From an uncultured Alphaproteobacteria bacterium (GTDB lineage: Bacteria > Pseudomonadota > Alphaproteobacteria > RF32 > CAG-239): 64,000 bases of DNA. Positions 26,980 through 36,200 of the stretch are shown here, piece by piece. How positions within the stretch are numbered: position 1 is the stretch's first letter; each line of letters opens with the position of its first letter. A program made the position numbers and the translations under genes. Location: positions 1-64,000 of the forward strand of contig CABQIK010000006.1 in the NCBI GenBank assembly GCA_902464275.1, given 5' to 3'. The notes below the pieces were generated by a model. That model saw nothing but the letters and a program-made list of their open reading frames with translations. It did no database searches and was not told the DNA's origin.

Positions 26980-28893
26980 ATGCACGGGCTTCATCCTCTG
27001 ATTGCTGATTTAACCTTAATTACGGTTTATGCCGCTGTTACCACGCTGATTTTTAAAAAATTAAAACAGCCGATGGTGTTGGGCTATTTGTTGGCCGGTA
27101 TTTTTGCCGGACCGTATTTAAACGTTTTGCCGACGGTTACCGAAAGCGAAAACTTAACCTTGTGGGCGGATATCGGAGTTATCTTTTTGCTGTTCAGCTT
27201 GGGGTTGGAGTTTAGCTTTAAAAAAATGGTTAGCGTTGGCAAATCTGCCATGATTACCGCCACCTTAAACATCTTTTTAATGCTGTTTGTCGGGCATTAT
27301 GTCGGCTTGTTTTTGGGATGGAGCACCATAGACAGCTTTTTCTTGGGTTCTATGATTTCAATGTCGTCAACCACCATTATTATTAAAGCCTTTGACGATT
27401 TAAGCATTAAAAAACAAAAATTTACTGACTTAGTATTCGGTGTTTTGGTAATTGAAGATATTATGGGCATTTTGCTCTTGGTATTGCTCCCGACGGTGGC
27501 TATCGGCAGCGGCATTAACGGCGGCGAATTAGGGCTCGGCACTTTAAAACTTATTCTGTTTTTGGTGTTGTGCTTTGTGGTCGGAATTTATTTTGTGCCG
27601 ACAGTGTTAAAAAAAATAAGCAACTTTTTAAATGATGAAATGCTGTTACTGGTCTCAGTTGCTTTAAGTTTGGCAATGGTTTGTTTGGCTGTTTATTCCG
27701 GATTTTCATCAGCGTTGGGCGCGTTTATTATGGGCTCAATTTTATCTGAAACAGCGGTTATCAGCCGGATTGAAAATGTTATTAAGCCGCTTAAAGACTT
27801 TTTCGGCGCGGTATTTTTCGTAACTGTTGGCATGATGGTAAACCCTGAGATGTTCATTACTTACGCGTACCCGATTTTTATTATCACTTTGGTGGTTTTG
27901 TTCGGAAAAGTTATTTTTTCGGTGTTCGGTTTTGTAATTTCTGGTCAGCCGCTTAAAACCGCGGTATACAGCGGGTTTTCACTGGCGCAGGTCGGCGAGT
28001 TTGCGTTTATTATTGCTTCGCTCGGTATGAGTCTTGGTGTTTTGGATAAGTTTGTGTATCCGATTATCGTTGCTGTTTCGGTTATCACCACCTTTTTAAC
28101 CCCGATTATGATAAATTCATCAGGTAAAGCCTATAAGGTAATTGATAAAATCATGCCGCAAAAATGGCATGCGTATATTGACCAAAGTTCGCAATCAAGC
28201 GTAACCGCCATAACGGAAGAAAAATTGTGGAAGTCTTTGTTTAAAAGCTATTTTATCCGCATGTTTTTGTTCTCAATTATTTTATACGCAATTATCGCCT
28301 TTGTAAGCCAAGGGGTGCGCCCTTATATGGCAAAATGGCTACCGAATGTGCCTATGCGTATATGCGTAACCGCGCTTGCGCTGTTGTTGATGTCGCCGTT
28401 TTTGCGGGCATTAACCGGTTGGAATGTGGTGGTGCCGGATATTTTCAACAAAGTTTTAATTAAGCTGCGCTTGCGTAAAGCTAAAGCGCCAGAAGAGCCG
28501 TGCGAAGGAGAAATGCCGATTAATGAAACTTGCGTTCCGTCCGGTCAGGCGCTGAAAGAGGTTCTGAATAATAAAGACACGGTTAAAAATTTGTTGGTAT
28601 CAAACCATCGTATTGCTCGTATTTATGCGGTTTTGTGGTACGGCAGACCGGCAAACCGCCTGCCGCTGCTGATTTTAACCAGTTTCAGGCTCTTTCTGGT
28701 GGCGTTTTTTATTGTTACCGCAGTGCATCAGTTTTTAACCGAGAATCCCAAATTTATTTTGGTGCTTTTAATTGGTTCCGTATTCTTGATTATGCAGTCT
28801 AAATGGTTGTTAAACCAGTATCTTAAAATAGAAACGCAATTCCTGAACAATTTACAGGGCGAACCGTCGGGAGATTCGGAAAATAAAGAATAA
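26980..28893 (+). CDS. Monovalent cation:proton antiporter, CPA2 (KefB-like)
   Basis: This is an integral membrane exchanger of the CPA2 family. The N-terminal transporter domain has about twelve spans with LGYLLAGIFAGPYL, SLGLEFSFKKM, SMSSTTIIIKAF and FFVTVGMMV. After about residue 400 further membrane segments and a soluble tail appear; no RCK/TrkA-N nucleotide-binding domain is visible, unlike KefB/C. I start at ATG 26980 (MHGLHPLIADL), which has GGTGA just upstream. Longer in-frame starts at 26968 and 26905 exist, but 26905 is inside the preceding terminator. The substrate (K+ or Na+) cannot be decided. Confidence 0.85.
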   Translation: MHGLHPLIADLTLITVYAAVTTLIFKKLKQPMVLGYLLAGIFAGPYLNVLPTVTESENLTLWADIGVIFLLFSLGLEFSFKKMVSVGKSAMITATLNIFLMLFVGHYVGLFLGWSTIDSFFLGSMISMSSTTIIIKAFDDLSIKKQKFTDLVFGVLVIEDIMGILLLVLLPTVAIGSGINGGELGLGTLKLILFLVLCFVVGIYFVPTVLKKISNFLNDEMLLLVSVALSLAMVCLAVYSGFSSALGAFIMGSILSETAVISRIENVIKPLKDFFGAVFFVTVGMMVNPEMFITYAYPIFIITLVVLFGKVIFSVFGFVISGQPLKTAVYSGFSLAQVGEFAFIIASLGMSLGVLDKFVYPIIVAVSVITTFLTPIMINSSGKAYKVIDKIMPQKWHAYIDQSSQSSVTAITEEKLWKSLFKSYFIRMFLFSIILYAIIAFVSQGVRPYMAKWLPNVPMRICVTALALLLMSPFLRALTGWNVVVPDIFNKVLIKLRLRKAKAPEEPCEGEMPINETCVPSGQALKEVLNNKDTVKNLLVSNHRIARIYAVLWYGRPANRLPLLILTSFRLFLVAFFIVTAVHQFLTENPKFILVLLIGSVFLIMQSKWLLNQYLKIETQFLNNLQGEPSGDSENKE

Positions 28894-28905
28894 AAGCGGT
28901 TAAAT

Positions 28906-29382
28906 TTAATTTTCGCCTTGCTTTTTATTACTGCGCTTGGCGGCAAAAAAGGCTTTAAGCATTAAAGACGATTCTGCGGCCGCAACTCCGGCAGTAATTT
29001 TCGGCTTGTGGTGGCAAGTGCTTTGTTCAAAAAATTTAACGCCGTTTATAACCGCTCCGCCTTTGGCATCGTTGGCGCCGAATATCAGGCGGCGGATTCG
29101 GGCAAAAGATATGGCGGCGGCGCACATGGTGCACGGTTCAAGCGTAACATACATATCGCAATTCCACAGGCGTTTGCTTTTTAGGTTTTTGCATGCTTTT
29201 CTGATGGCGATGATTTCGGCGTGGGCAGTGGGGTCGTTACCGTGTTCGCTTTGGTTACGGGCTTTGGCAACTATTTTGCCGGTGGCGGCGTCAACAATAA
29301 CCGCGCCGACCGGAACTTCATCGCGGGCAGAGGCTTTGGCGGCTTCTTTTAAGGCTGCAAGCATAAATTTTTCGTCAGACAT
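28906..29382 (-). CDS. tadA: tRNA-specific adenosine deaminase
   Basis: TadA deaminates A34 to inosine in tRNA-Arg(ACG). The zinc-dependent cytidine/adenosine deaminase motif is complete: HAE (His54, catalytic Glu56) and PCTMC (Cys84, Cys87). Also typical are the leader PVGAVIVDAATGKIVAKARN and NDPTAHAEI. The length is 158 residues. It is divergent from rluB across 67 bases; the long plus-strand reading frame over it is a shadow. Confidence 0.95.
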   Translation of the reverse strand: MSDEKFMLAALKEAAKASARDEVPVGAVIVDAATGKIVAKARNQSEHGNDPTAHAEIIAIRKACKNLKSKRLWNCDMYVTLEPCTMCAAAISFARIRRLIFGANDAKGGAVINGVKFFEQSTCHHKPKITAGVAAAESSLMLKAFFAAKRSNKKQGEN

Positions 29383-29449
29383 AAATATCCTTTGTGTTTT
29401 GAAAATTTTAGGGTATATTACAACAAATATTGCAAAAGGAAAGATAAAA

Positions 29450-30172
29450 ATGGCAGAAAGATTGGCAAAGTTTATGGCGCGTTCCGGAGTATGCTCGCGC
29501 CGGCAGGCTGAAGAGTATATAAAACAAGAGCGGGTAACGGTTGACGGTCATGTTATTTCGTCACCGGCGTTTAATGTTGAGGGAACGGAAAAAATTTTGT
29601 TTGACGGAGAAAAACTCCCGACTCGCGAGGCAACCCGTTTGTGGCTTTATCATAAGCCGGCGGGGCTGGTTACCACCCATAAAGACGAGCGCGACCGTCC
29701 GACCGTGTTTGATAATTTGCCCGCCGGAATGCCGCGGGTAATCAGCGTAGGACGTCTTGACTTAAACTCCGAAGGGTTGCTCTTGCTAACTAATAACGGC
29801 GAACTTTCGCGCGAGTTGGAACTTCCTAAAAACGCATGGAGCCGCCGCTATCGCGTGCGGGTGCACGGTAGAATTGATACCAAGCAACTTGCCGGTTTGC
29901 AAAACGGCGTTACGATAGAGGGTGCGGTGTATGGTAACGTCAGCGCGGTTGTTGACAGCCAAAACGGCACCAACGCATGGCTTACCGTTACCTTAAATGA
30001 GGGTAAAAACCGCGAAATTCGCAAGCTTATGAAGTTTATCGGACTTGAGGTAACGCGTTTAATCAGAGTGTCGTACGGGCCGTTTCAGCTTGGCAACCTT
30101 GCCAAAGGCGAAGTACGTGAAGTTCCTCTTAAAGTGCTGAAAGAACAGCTCGGAAGTCGTATTGCGTTATGA
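29450..30172 (+). CDS. rluB: Pseudouridine synthase, RluB/RsuA family
   Basis: This enzyme isomerises uridine in rRNA; RluB acts on 23S position 2605. An N-terminal S4 RNA-binding domain (about 1-60: RLAKFMARSGVCSRRQAEEYI) precedes the catalytic domain with GRLDLNSEGLLLLTNNG (catalytic Asp) and NEGKNREIRKLM. The start is ATG 29450 behind AAAGGAAAG. An upstream in-frame extension runs antisense through tadA and is rejected. The length is 240 residues. The stop overlaps the rsmD start (ATGA). Confidence 0.92.
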   Translation: MAERLAKFMARSGVCSRRQAEEYIKQERVTVDGHVISSPAFNVEGTEKILFDGEKLPTREATRLWLYHKPAGLVTTHKDERDRPTVFDNLPAGMPRVISVGRLDLNSEGLLLLTNNGELSRELELPKNAWSRRYRVRVHGRIDTKQLAGLQNGVTIEGAVYGNVSAVVDSQNGTNAWLTVTLNEGKNREIRKLMKFIGLEVTRLIRVSYGPFQLGNLAKGEVREVPLKVLKEQLGSRIAL

Positions 30173-30717
30173 GAATAGTGGCGGGAAAATATCGCGGCAA
30201 AAAGCTCTTCACGCCTGATTATGAGGGGGTGCGCCCCACCTCAGAGCGGGCGAGAGAGGCTTTGTTCAGCATTTTGTATTCGCGCCTCGGCGGGTTCAGC
30301 GGGTGTAAAGTGCTTGATATTTTTGCCGGTACCGGCGCTTTCGGGTTTGAGGCGCTTTCCCGCGGGGCGGCAAAAGTTGCGTTTGTTGATAAAAATCCTA
30401 AGCTCTTAAACAAAAATACAGCTTTATTTTTGCCCGAAAAAGATAAAATAAAAGTGGTGACGGCTGATGCTTTGCGTTTGCCGCCGGCAACAGAGGCGTA
30501 TAATCTGATTTTTTCAGATGCTCCGTACGGGCAAAATTTGAGTGTTCCGGCAATATGCGGGGCGGCTCAAAAAGGTTGGATTGTCCCCGGAGCCTTGTGC
30601 CTTGTTGAAACTCGCAAAGATGAAGAGCCGGTATTGCCTGCCGATTTTGCGCAAATTGATGAGCGAATATACGGCATCGCCAAAATCAGCTTTTATATTT
30701 ATAATCAAGCCGACTGA
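30169..30717 (+). CDS. rsmD: 16S rRNA (guanine966-N2)-methyltransferase RsmD
   Basis: RsmD methylates G966 of 16S rRNA using S-adenosylmethionine. The N-terminal MRIVAGKYRGKKL and VRPTSERAREALFSIL are diagnostic. The SAM-binding motif is DIFAGTGAFGFEALSRGA (50-67). The catalytic motif reads DAPY (117-120) where DPPY is usual. The length is 182 residues. It is translationally coupled to rluB. Confidence 0.93.
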   Translation: MRIVAGKYRGKKLFTPDYEGVRPTSERAREALFSILYSRLGGFSGCKVLDIFAGTGAFGFEALSRGAAKVAFVDKNPKLLNKNTALFLPEKDKIKVVTADALRLPPATEAYNLIFSDAPYGQNLSVPAICGAAQKGWIVPGALCLVETRKDEEPVLPADFAQIDERIYGIAKISFYIYNQAD

Positions 30718-30805
30718 TTTGTTGCTGATTTTTTGACAAAATTGTTGATATTTGATTTGATTCGTGATATTTTTTAGATAACTTGAAAAGATAAGGAGCA
30801 TTTTT

Positions 30806-32884
30806 ATGGCAAAAACTTATTTACAAACCAACACGGTTAATCATAATCACCAATCGGGCAGCTATGAAAATATTGAACAAGAGCTGATTAAAGAACAGCG
30901 TTATCTTGATGAGCAGCTTGTCCGCGTTCGGGCAGATATTGCAAGCGGAGAGGGTGATGAGGCCGCATTAAATGCTGAGCAGACATCGTATCGTCAGGCG
31001 TTGGATACGGCGGCTCATGATATGGAGTTGCTTAAAAAATATCCTGAATCTTTTCCGTATTTGTATTCGGTGCGCGAGCATGCCAAAGCTGATGACATAC
31101 ATGGCGCGTTTCGGGAAGTTTTAAGCGATGACGCTGAAATTGTGACTGAAGCCGGCGATGTTATGCCGCGCGATGAAATGCTTGAACTTAACTATGAAAT
31201 TGACGGTATTCCGTTTGCCGTTTCGGCCGAGCCGTATGATAAACCCGGTGAAGACGAGGCTCAGCTTAAAGGGCGCATTAACTTCAGCAGTCAGGCAATT
31301 GACAATTTAAATGCGGAGCGCTTAAAACAAATTTTAGCTTTTTGTGAACAACATGGCATGTCGGTTTATGATATGGATATTCCGATGAAAGAGGGCAAAG
31401 TTGATTTAGATGAAAAGCTTGCCTCGTTAATGCAACAGGTTTTAGAAGCCCGCCGCGCGCAAGATGCCGCCAACCCTGGGGCGGATGCCGATGATGAAAA
31501 CCTTAATCATTATCAGGAAATTACGCCTGAAACCAAAGATTTGGACGTTGCGCTTGCCAAGGGGCCGAAGTTAAAACTCAAGGCAAAGGCTCCCAAAACC
31601 TTAAACGGCATTAAAAATGATTTGTTGGAATTAATTGAAAAAGACATGAAAAAAACTCGCGGGATGACGTTTTTTGAACGCACTCGCAATATCGGCGGTT
31701 TGTCAACCACCGTCTTCAGCATCTATGACAAGCCCGATAAAGACAATGAAAAGAAAGACGGTCTTAAAGATAAAAACGGTGTTTATGTTCCAACTTATAC
31801 TTATCGTTTGTATGTTGCGCAAAATCCTAAAACCGGCCGCTTTGTGTTCGGTTATTCAACCCCTAATGGCAAAAAATTAGATGATGCCATGGCGGGCGAT
31901 TTTATCGGTGTTGTTAAAAAGAGCGGCGCAACCCATGTTAATTTTTCTAATTTAGGCAACAGCGACAAGGGTGTTTGGATGATTGCCTGCGCCGAAAAAG
32001 GCTTGGTGCCGATTGGTATCAGTATCAATATGGCTAAAGCCAAAGCGATGGTTGAAGCGGCGCGCAAAAAACTCAATCATGAAGAATTTGTTTTGTTCAA
32101 AAAACGCCTTGCCGACCAAATGATTGAAAACTCTGAAAAGAAGAACCCCGGTAAAGCTCGTTTCGGCATGGAAAAATCAGAGTATGATTTTGTTCAGACT
32201 ATGCGATCAGGCTATGACTTTGAAAACTTCCGCTCTGCTTATGACGCGGAGGGCGGCTTGTATACCACGGTGCTCTCGCGCATTGAAGAAGGCGGCGCTA
32301 ATGCTGAAAAAGGCGCGGCTATTACCTTTGGCGCCATGCGTACCTTGCGTTCGGTATTTGACTTGTATGTTAAAAATCAGCAGAGCACGTTTGGCGAAGC
32401 TTTGGCAAAATCAACCGGAAGCAATAATAAATACGCTTTAACCAAAGAAGAAGTTTTAGCGCTGTCGCAAATTCCGGCGGGCAAGCCGATGATGGAATTA
32501 ACCACGGAAGATTTTATGACTATTTACCGCGTGTTAGAACCGCGTCAGGTAAAACAGGCCGAAGAAGATATTTTGTCCGCATATCGCCGCGAGCTTAAAC
32601 GCAAACCGCAGCGTGCCGATACCATTGTTTTAACCAGCGACTTGTTCCCGAAGGTTAAAACTGAGGTTAACGGTATTAATATTTACTTAGGCCGTGAAGG
32701 AATTGACACATTGACGCTGCCTAATGAACACAGCGGTTTGAGCTATGCTCGTCCTGAAGAACTTAATCCTCAGCCGACAAATCAAAACGCGCCGACTGCT
32801 CAAAATGCGCAAAGCAATCAGCCGCAGGAGGCTCCCAAAACGGTGGTTAATGCCAAGGTGCAAAATTCCGGCAATGCTCGTTAA
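30806..32884 (+). CDS. Large cytosolic protein of unknown function
   Basis: This is a 692-residue protein I cannot assign. There is no signal peptide or membrane segment. Residues 20-80 are predicted helical and Glu/Gln-rich. A central region (about 280-480) has a mixed alpha/beta look (YTYRLYVAQNPKTGRFVFGYS, MIACAEKGLVPIGISINMAKAK). The last 50 residues are Gln/Asn/Pro-rich and probably disordered. AAGGAG lies 8 bases before the ATG and codon use matches neighbours, so it is a real resident gene. It is monocistronic, between rsmD and a double-hairpin terminator. Confidence 0.85.
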   Translation: MAKTYLQTNTVNHNHQSGSYENIEQELIKEQRYLDEQLVRVRADIASGEGDEAALNAEQTSYRQALDTAAHDMELLKKYPESFPYLYSVREHAKADDIHGAFREVLSDDAEIVTEAGDVMPRDEMLELNYEIDGIPFAVSAEPYDKPGEDEAQLKGRINFSSQAIDNLNAERLKQILAFCEQHGMSVYDMDIPMKEGKVDLDEKLASLMQQVLEARRAQDAANPGADADDENLNHYQEITPETKDLDVALAKGPKLKLKAKAPKTLNGIKNDLLELIEKDMKKTRGMTFFERTRNIGGLSTTVFSIYDKPDKDNEKKDGLKDKNGVYVPTYTYRLYVAQNPKTGRFVFGYSTPNGKKLDDAMAGDFIGVVKKSGATHVNFSNLGNSDKGVWMIACAEKGLVPIGISINMAKAKAMVEAARKKLNHEEFVLFKKRLADQMIENSEKKNPGKARFGMEKSEYDFVQTMRSGYDFENFRSAYDAEGGLYTTVLSRIEEGGANAEKGAAITFGAMRTLRSVFDLYVKNQQSTFGEALAKSTGSNNKYALTKEEVLALSQIPAGKPMMELTTEDFMTIYRVLEPRQVKQAEEDILSAYRRELKRKPQRADTIVLTSDLFPKVKTEVNGINIYLGREGIDTLTLPNEHSGLSYARPEELNPQPTNQNAPTAQNAQSNQPQEAPKTVVNAKVQNSGNAR

Positions 32885-32891
32885 AAAAATC

Positions 32892-32959
32892 CGCTCTCCG
32901 CAATTTTTTCAGAGAGCGCGACTGCCTTAAAAATGCAAGATTTTTCTTGCATTTTTTTT
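32892..32959 (+). terminator. Double hairpin terminator after the 692-residue gene
   Basis: CGCTCTC/GAGAGCG forms a first stem (about 32892-32918). AAAATGCAAGA/TCTTGCATTTT forms a second (32930-32954) followed by a T run. Confidence 0.85.
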
Positions 32960-33221
32960 GTAACGGGTGTAAAAACTTAGCAGTTTAAAATCAAATTATT
33001 CGGTGAATACGCTCCGAGTTTGGCGCAATGCTAAGGGGTTCGGGCGATTCGGTCGTGCTTGCCGCATTTTTGTTTAAAAGTGCCGGTAAGCGTTATGAGA
33101 AAACGTTTTTTTATATTAACCTTCTGTTTGCGGGGTTTGGTGTTAAATCGGGCAGCTCCCGAAATTTGGTGCCGATAGAATGGCTGCAGAATTTACAACC
33201 TATGAAAAGGATAAAAACATA
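32960..33221 (+). other. rpoB upstream region, no gene
   Basis: This 262-base stretch holds no credible gene. It should contain the rpoBC promoter and a long untranslated leader, because rpoB here is not behind rplJL. A short GGGCAGCTCCC inverted repeat lies near 33152. I cannot place the promoter with confidence. Confidence 0.4.
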
Positions 33222-36200
33222 ATGAAGGAATCTTATACGAGTAAACGACGTGTGAGGAAAAACTTCGGCAAAATTGATTCTGTTATTGATATGCCGAGTT
33301 TAATTGAAGTTCAGACCGGTTCTTATTCAAGCTTTATCAACAACGTTGATGCCTACGGACAGCATTGTGAGTTCGGTTTGGAAGAAGTATTCAAATCTAT
33401 TTTTCCGATTAAAGATTTTTCGGGCAACGGCGAGCTTGAATTTGTTAAATACGAGCTTGAAGAACCGAAATATGACGTTGACGAGTGCATTAAGCGCGAT
33501 ATGACTTATGCCGCTCCGATTAAAGCAACGTTGCGTTTGGTGGTTTGGGATATTGATGAAGCTACCGGCGCTAAATCGGTACATGATATTAAAGAACAAG
33601 ATGTTTACATGGGCGACATTCCGTTGATGACCGATAAAGGCACGTTTATTTTCAACGGCACTGAGCGCGTGGTTGTTTCACAGATGCACCGTTCTCCGGG
33701 CGTGTTCTTTGATCATGACAAAGGCAAAACCATGTCTTCGGGTAAATATTTGTTTGCCGCCCGCGTTATTCCGTACCGCGGCTCATGGCTTGACTTTGAA
33801 TTTGATGCCAAAGACTTAATTTACGCTCGTATTGACCGTCGCCGCAAATTGCCGGTAACCTCAATTTTGTATTCTTTGTATTCCAAAGAAACCGAAGCTC
33901 GTCTTAAAGCCGGTGAAAAAGTTCCTGCCGAAGAAATTAAAGGCATGGATAAAGAAGAAATTTTAAATTACTTCTATGATGCCGATGAGTATGTTGCGAG
34001 CAAAAAAGGCTGGAAAGTTAAATTTAATCCTGAACGCATGAAAGGCGTTAAGTTTGACTTTGATTTGGTTGATGCCAAAACCGGTAAAACCGTTTGGGAA
34101 CAAGGCAAAAAAATTACTCCGAGAACCGCTGCCAAATTGGCTGAAGGCGGCTTGGAATATTATCAGGTTGCCAAAGAACAGCTTTACGGCAAATTCTTGG
34201 CTAAGGCTGCGGTTGTTGCTAAAACCGGTGAAGTTGTTGCCGATGCCGGCGCTGAATTAAATGAAGAAGTTTTAGGCAAAATTGCCGATGCCAAAATTAA
34301 CGAACTCAGCGTTTTGTACATTGACGGCGTTAATGTAGGCCCTTATATCCGCAACACTCTGGAAGCTGATAAAAATCATTGCCGCGAAGAAGCTTTGCTT
34401 GATATTTATCGCGTTATGCGCCCGGGCGAACCGGCAACTTTAGACGCCTCATACCACTTGTTCAAAGATTTATTCTTTGACGGCGAGCGTTATGACTTGT
34501 CTTCCGTCGGTCGTGTTAAAATGAATTTGGCTTTGGATATTCCGTTTGAAGAAGCTCCCGACACATACCGCACCTTGCGTAAAGACGATATTTTGCGCAT
34601 TGTTAAACACATGATTGAATTGCGCGACGGCAAAGGCGAAGTTGATGATATTGACCACTTGGGCAACCGTCGTGTTCGCTCAGTCGGCGAATTGATGGAA
34701 AACCAATATCGTATGGGCTTGCTCAGAATGGAACGCGCAATCCGTGAAAAAATGAGCGCTGAGGTTTTGAACAACGTTAAGCCACAAGATTTGGTTAATG
34801 CTAAGCCGATTGCTTCCGTCATTCGTGAATTTTTCGGTTCATCGCAGCTCTCGCAATTTATGGACCAAAACAACCCGCTGTCTGAAATTACTCACAAACG
34901 CCGTTTGTCTGCGTTAGGTCCCGGCGGTTTGTCACGTGACCGCGCCGGTTTTGAAGTGCGCGACGTGCACCCGACCCATTACGGACGTATCTGCCCGATT
35001 GAAACTCCTGAAGGTCCGAACATCGGTTTGATTAACTCGCTTGCAACTTATGCCCGCATTAACAAATACGGCTTTATTGAATGCCCGTATCGTAAAGTTA
35101 TTGACGGCGTTGTTACCAAAGATGTTGTTTATTTGTCGGCCGATGAAGAAGGCAAATACATTATCGCGGAAGCAAACGCCAAAGTTAACGATGACGGTCG
35201 TTTTGCCAATGATATGATTGCCTGCCGTAAAGCCGGTGAAGTTATTTACGCGGCTCCGGCCGATATTAACCTGATTGACGTTTCGCCGAAACAGTTGGTA
35301 TCTGTTGCCACCGCATTAATTCCGTTCTTGGAAAACGATGACGCGAACCGTGCTTTGATGGGTTCAAACATGCAGCGTCAAGGCGTTCCGTTGCTCCGCA
35401 GCGAGGCTCCGCTTGTCGGTACCGGTATTGAAGCTACCGTTGCTAAAGATTCCGGCGCTACCTTGGTTGCCAAATATGACGGTGTTGTTGACTCGGTTGA
35501 CGCTAACCGCATTGTTATTCGCTCAGATGACCAACATGCCAATGACGTCGGCGTTGAAATTTATCGTCTGCAAAAATTCCGTCGCTCCAACCAAAACACT
35601 TGCATCAATCAGGTCCCGCTTGTTAAAGTCGGTGACAAAATTAAAGCCGGTGACATTATCGCCGACGGTCCTTGTACCGAAATGGGCGAATTAGCGCTTG
35701 GTAAAAACGTTTTGGTGGCCTTTATGCCGTGGAACGGGTTGAACTACGAAGATGCTATTTTGCTTTCGGAACGTATTTCCCGCGATGATGTTTTAACCTC
35801 TCTTCATATTGAAGAATTTGAAGTTATGGCTCGCGATACCAAACTCGGTCAGGAAGAAATTACCCGCGATATTCCGAACGTTGGTGAAGAAGCCTTGCGC
35901 AACCTTGATGAAGCCGGTATCGTTTACATCGGCGCTGAAGTTAAAGCCGGTGATATTTTGGTTGGTAAAGTTACCCCGAAAGGCGAATCTCCGGTTACTC
36001 CGGAAGAAAAATTGTTGCGCGCCATCTTTGGTGAAAAAGCCAGTGATGTTCGCGATACTTCATTGCGTGTTCAGCCGGGTATTGAAGGCGTTGTTGTTGA
36101 CGTTCACGTATTTTCACGCCGCGGTGTTGAAAAAGACGAACGCGCCCTCTCTATTGAACAGCATGAAATTTCACAGCTTGCTAAAGAGCGTGACGATGAA

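Noticed and set aside
28937..29449. Long N-terminal extension of the rluB frame
   Set aside because: It runs antisense through tadA; ATG 29450 has a good ribosome site and matches the family start.
33028..33221. 64-codon frame before rpoB
   Set aside because: No ribosome site or family resemblance; better read as the untranslated leader of rpoB.
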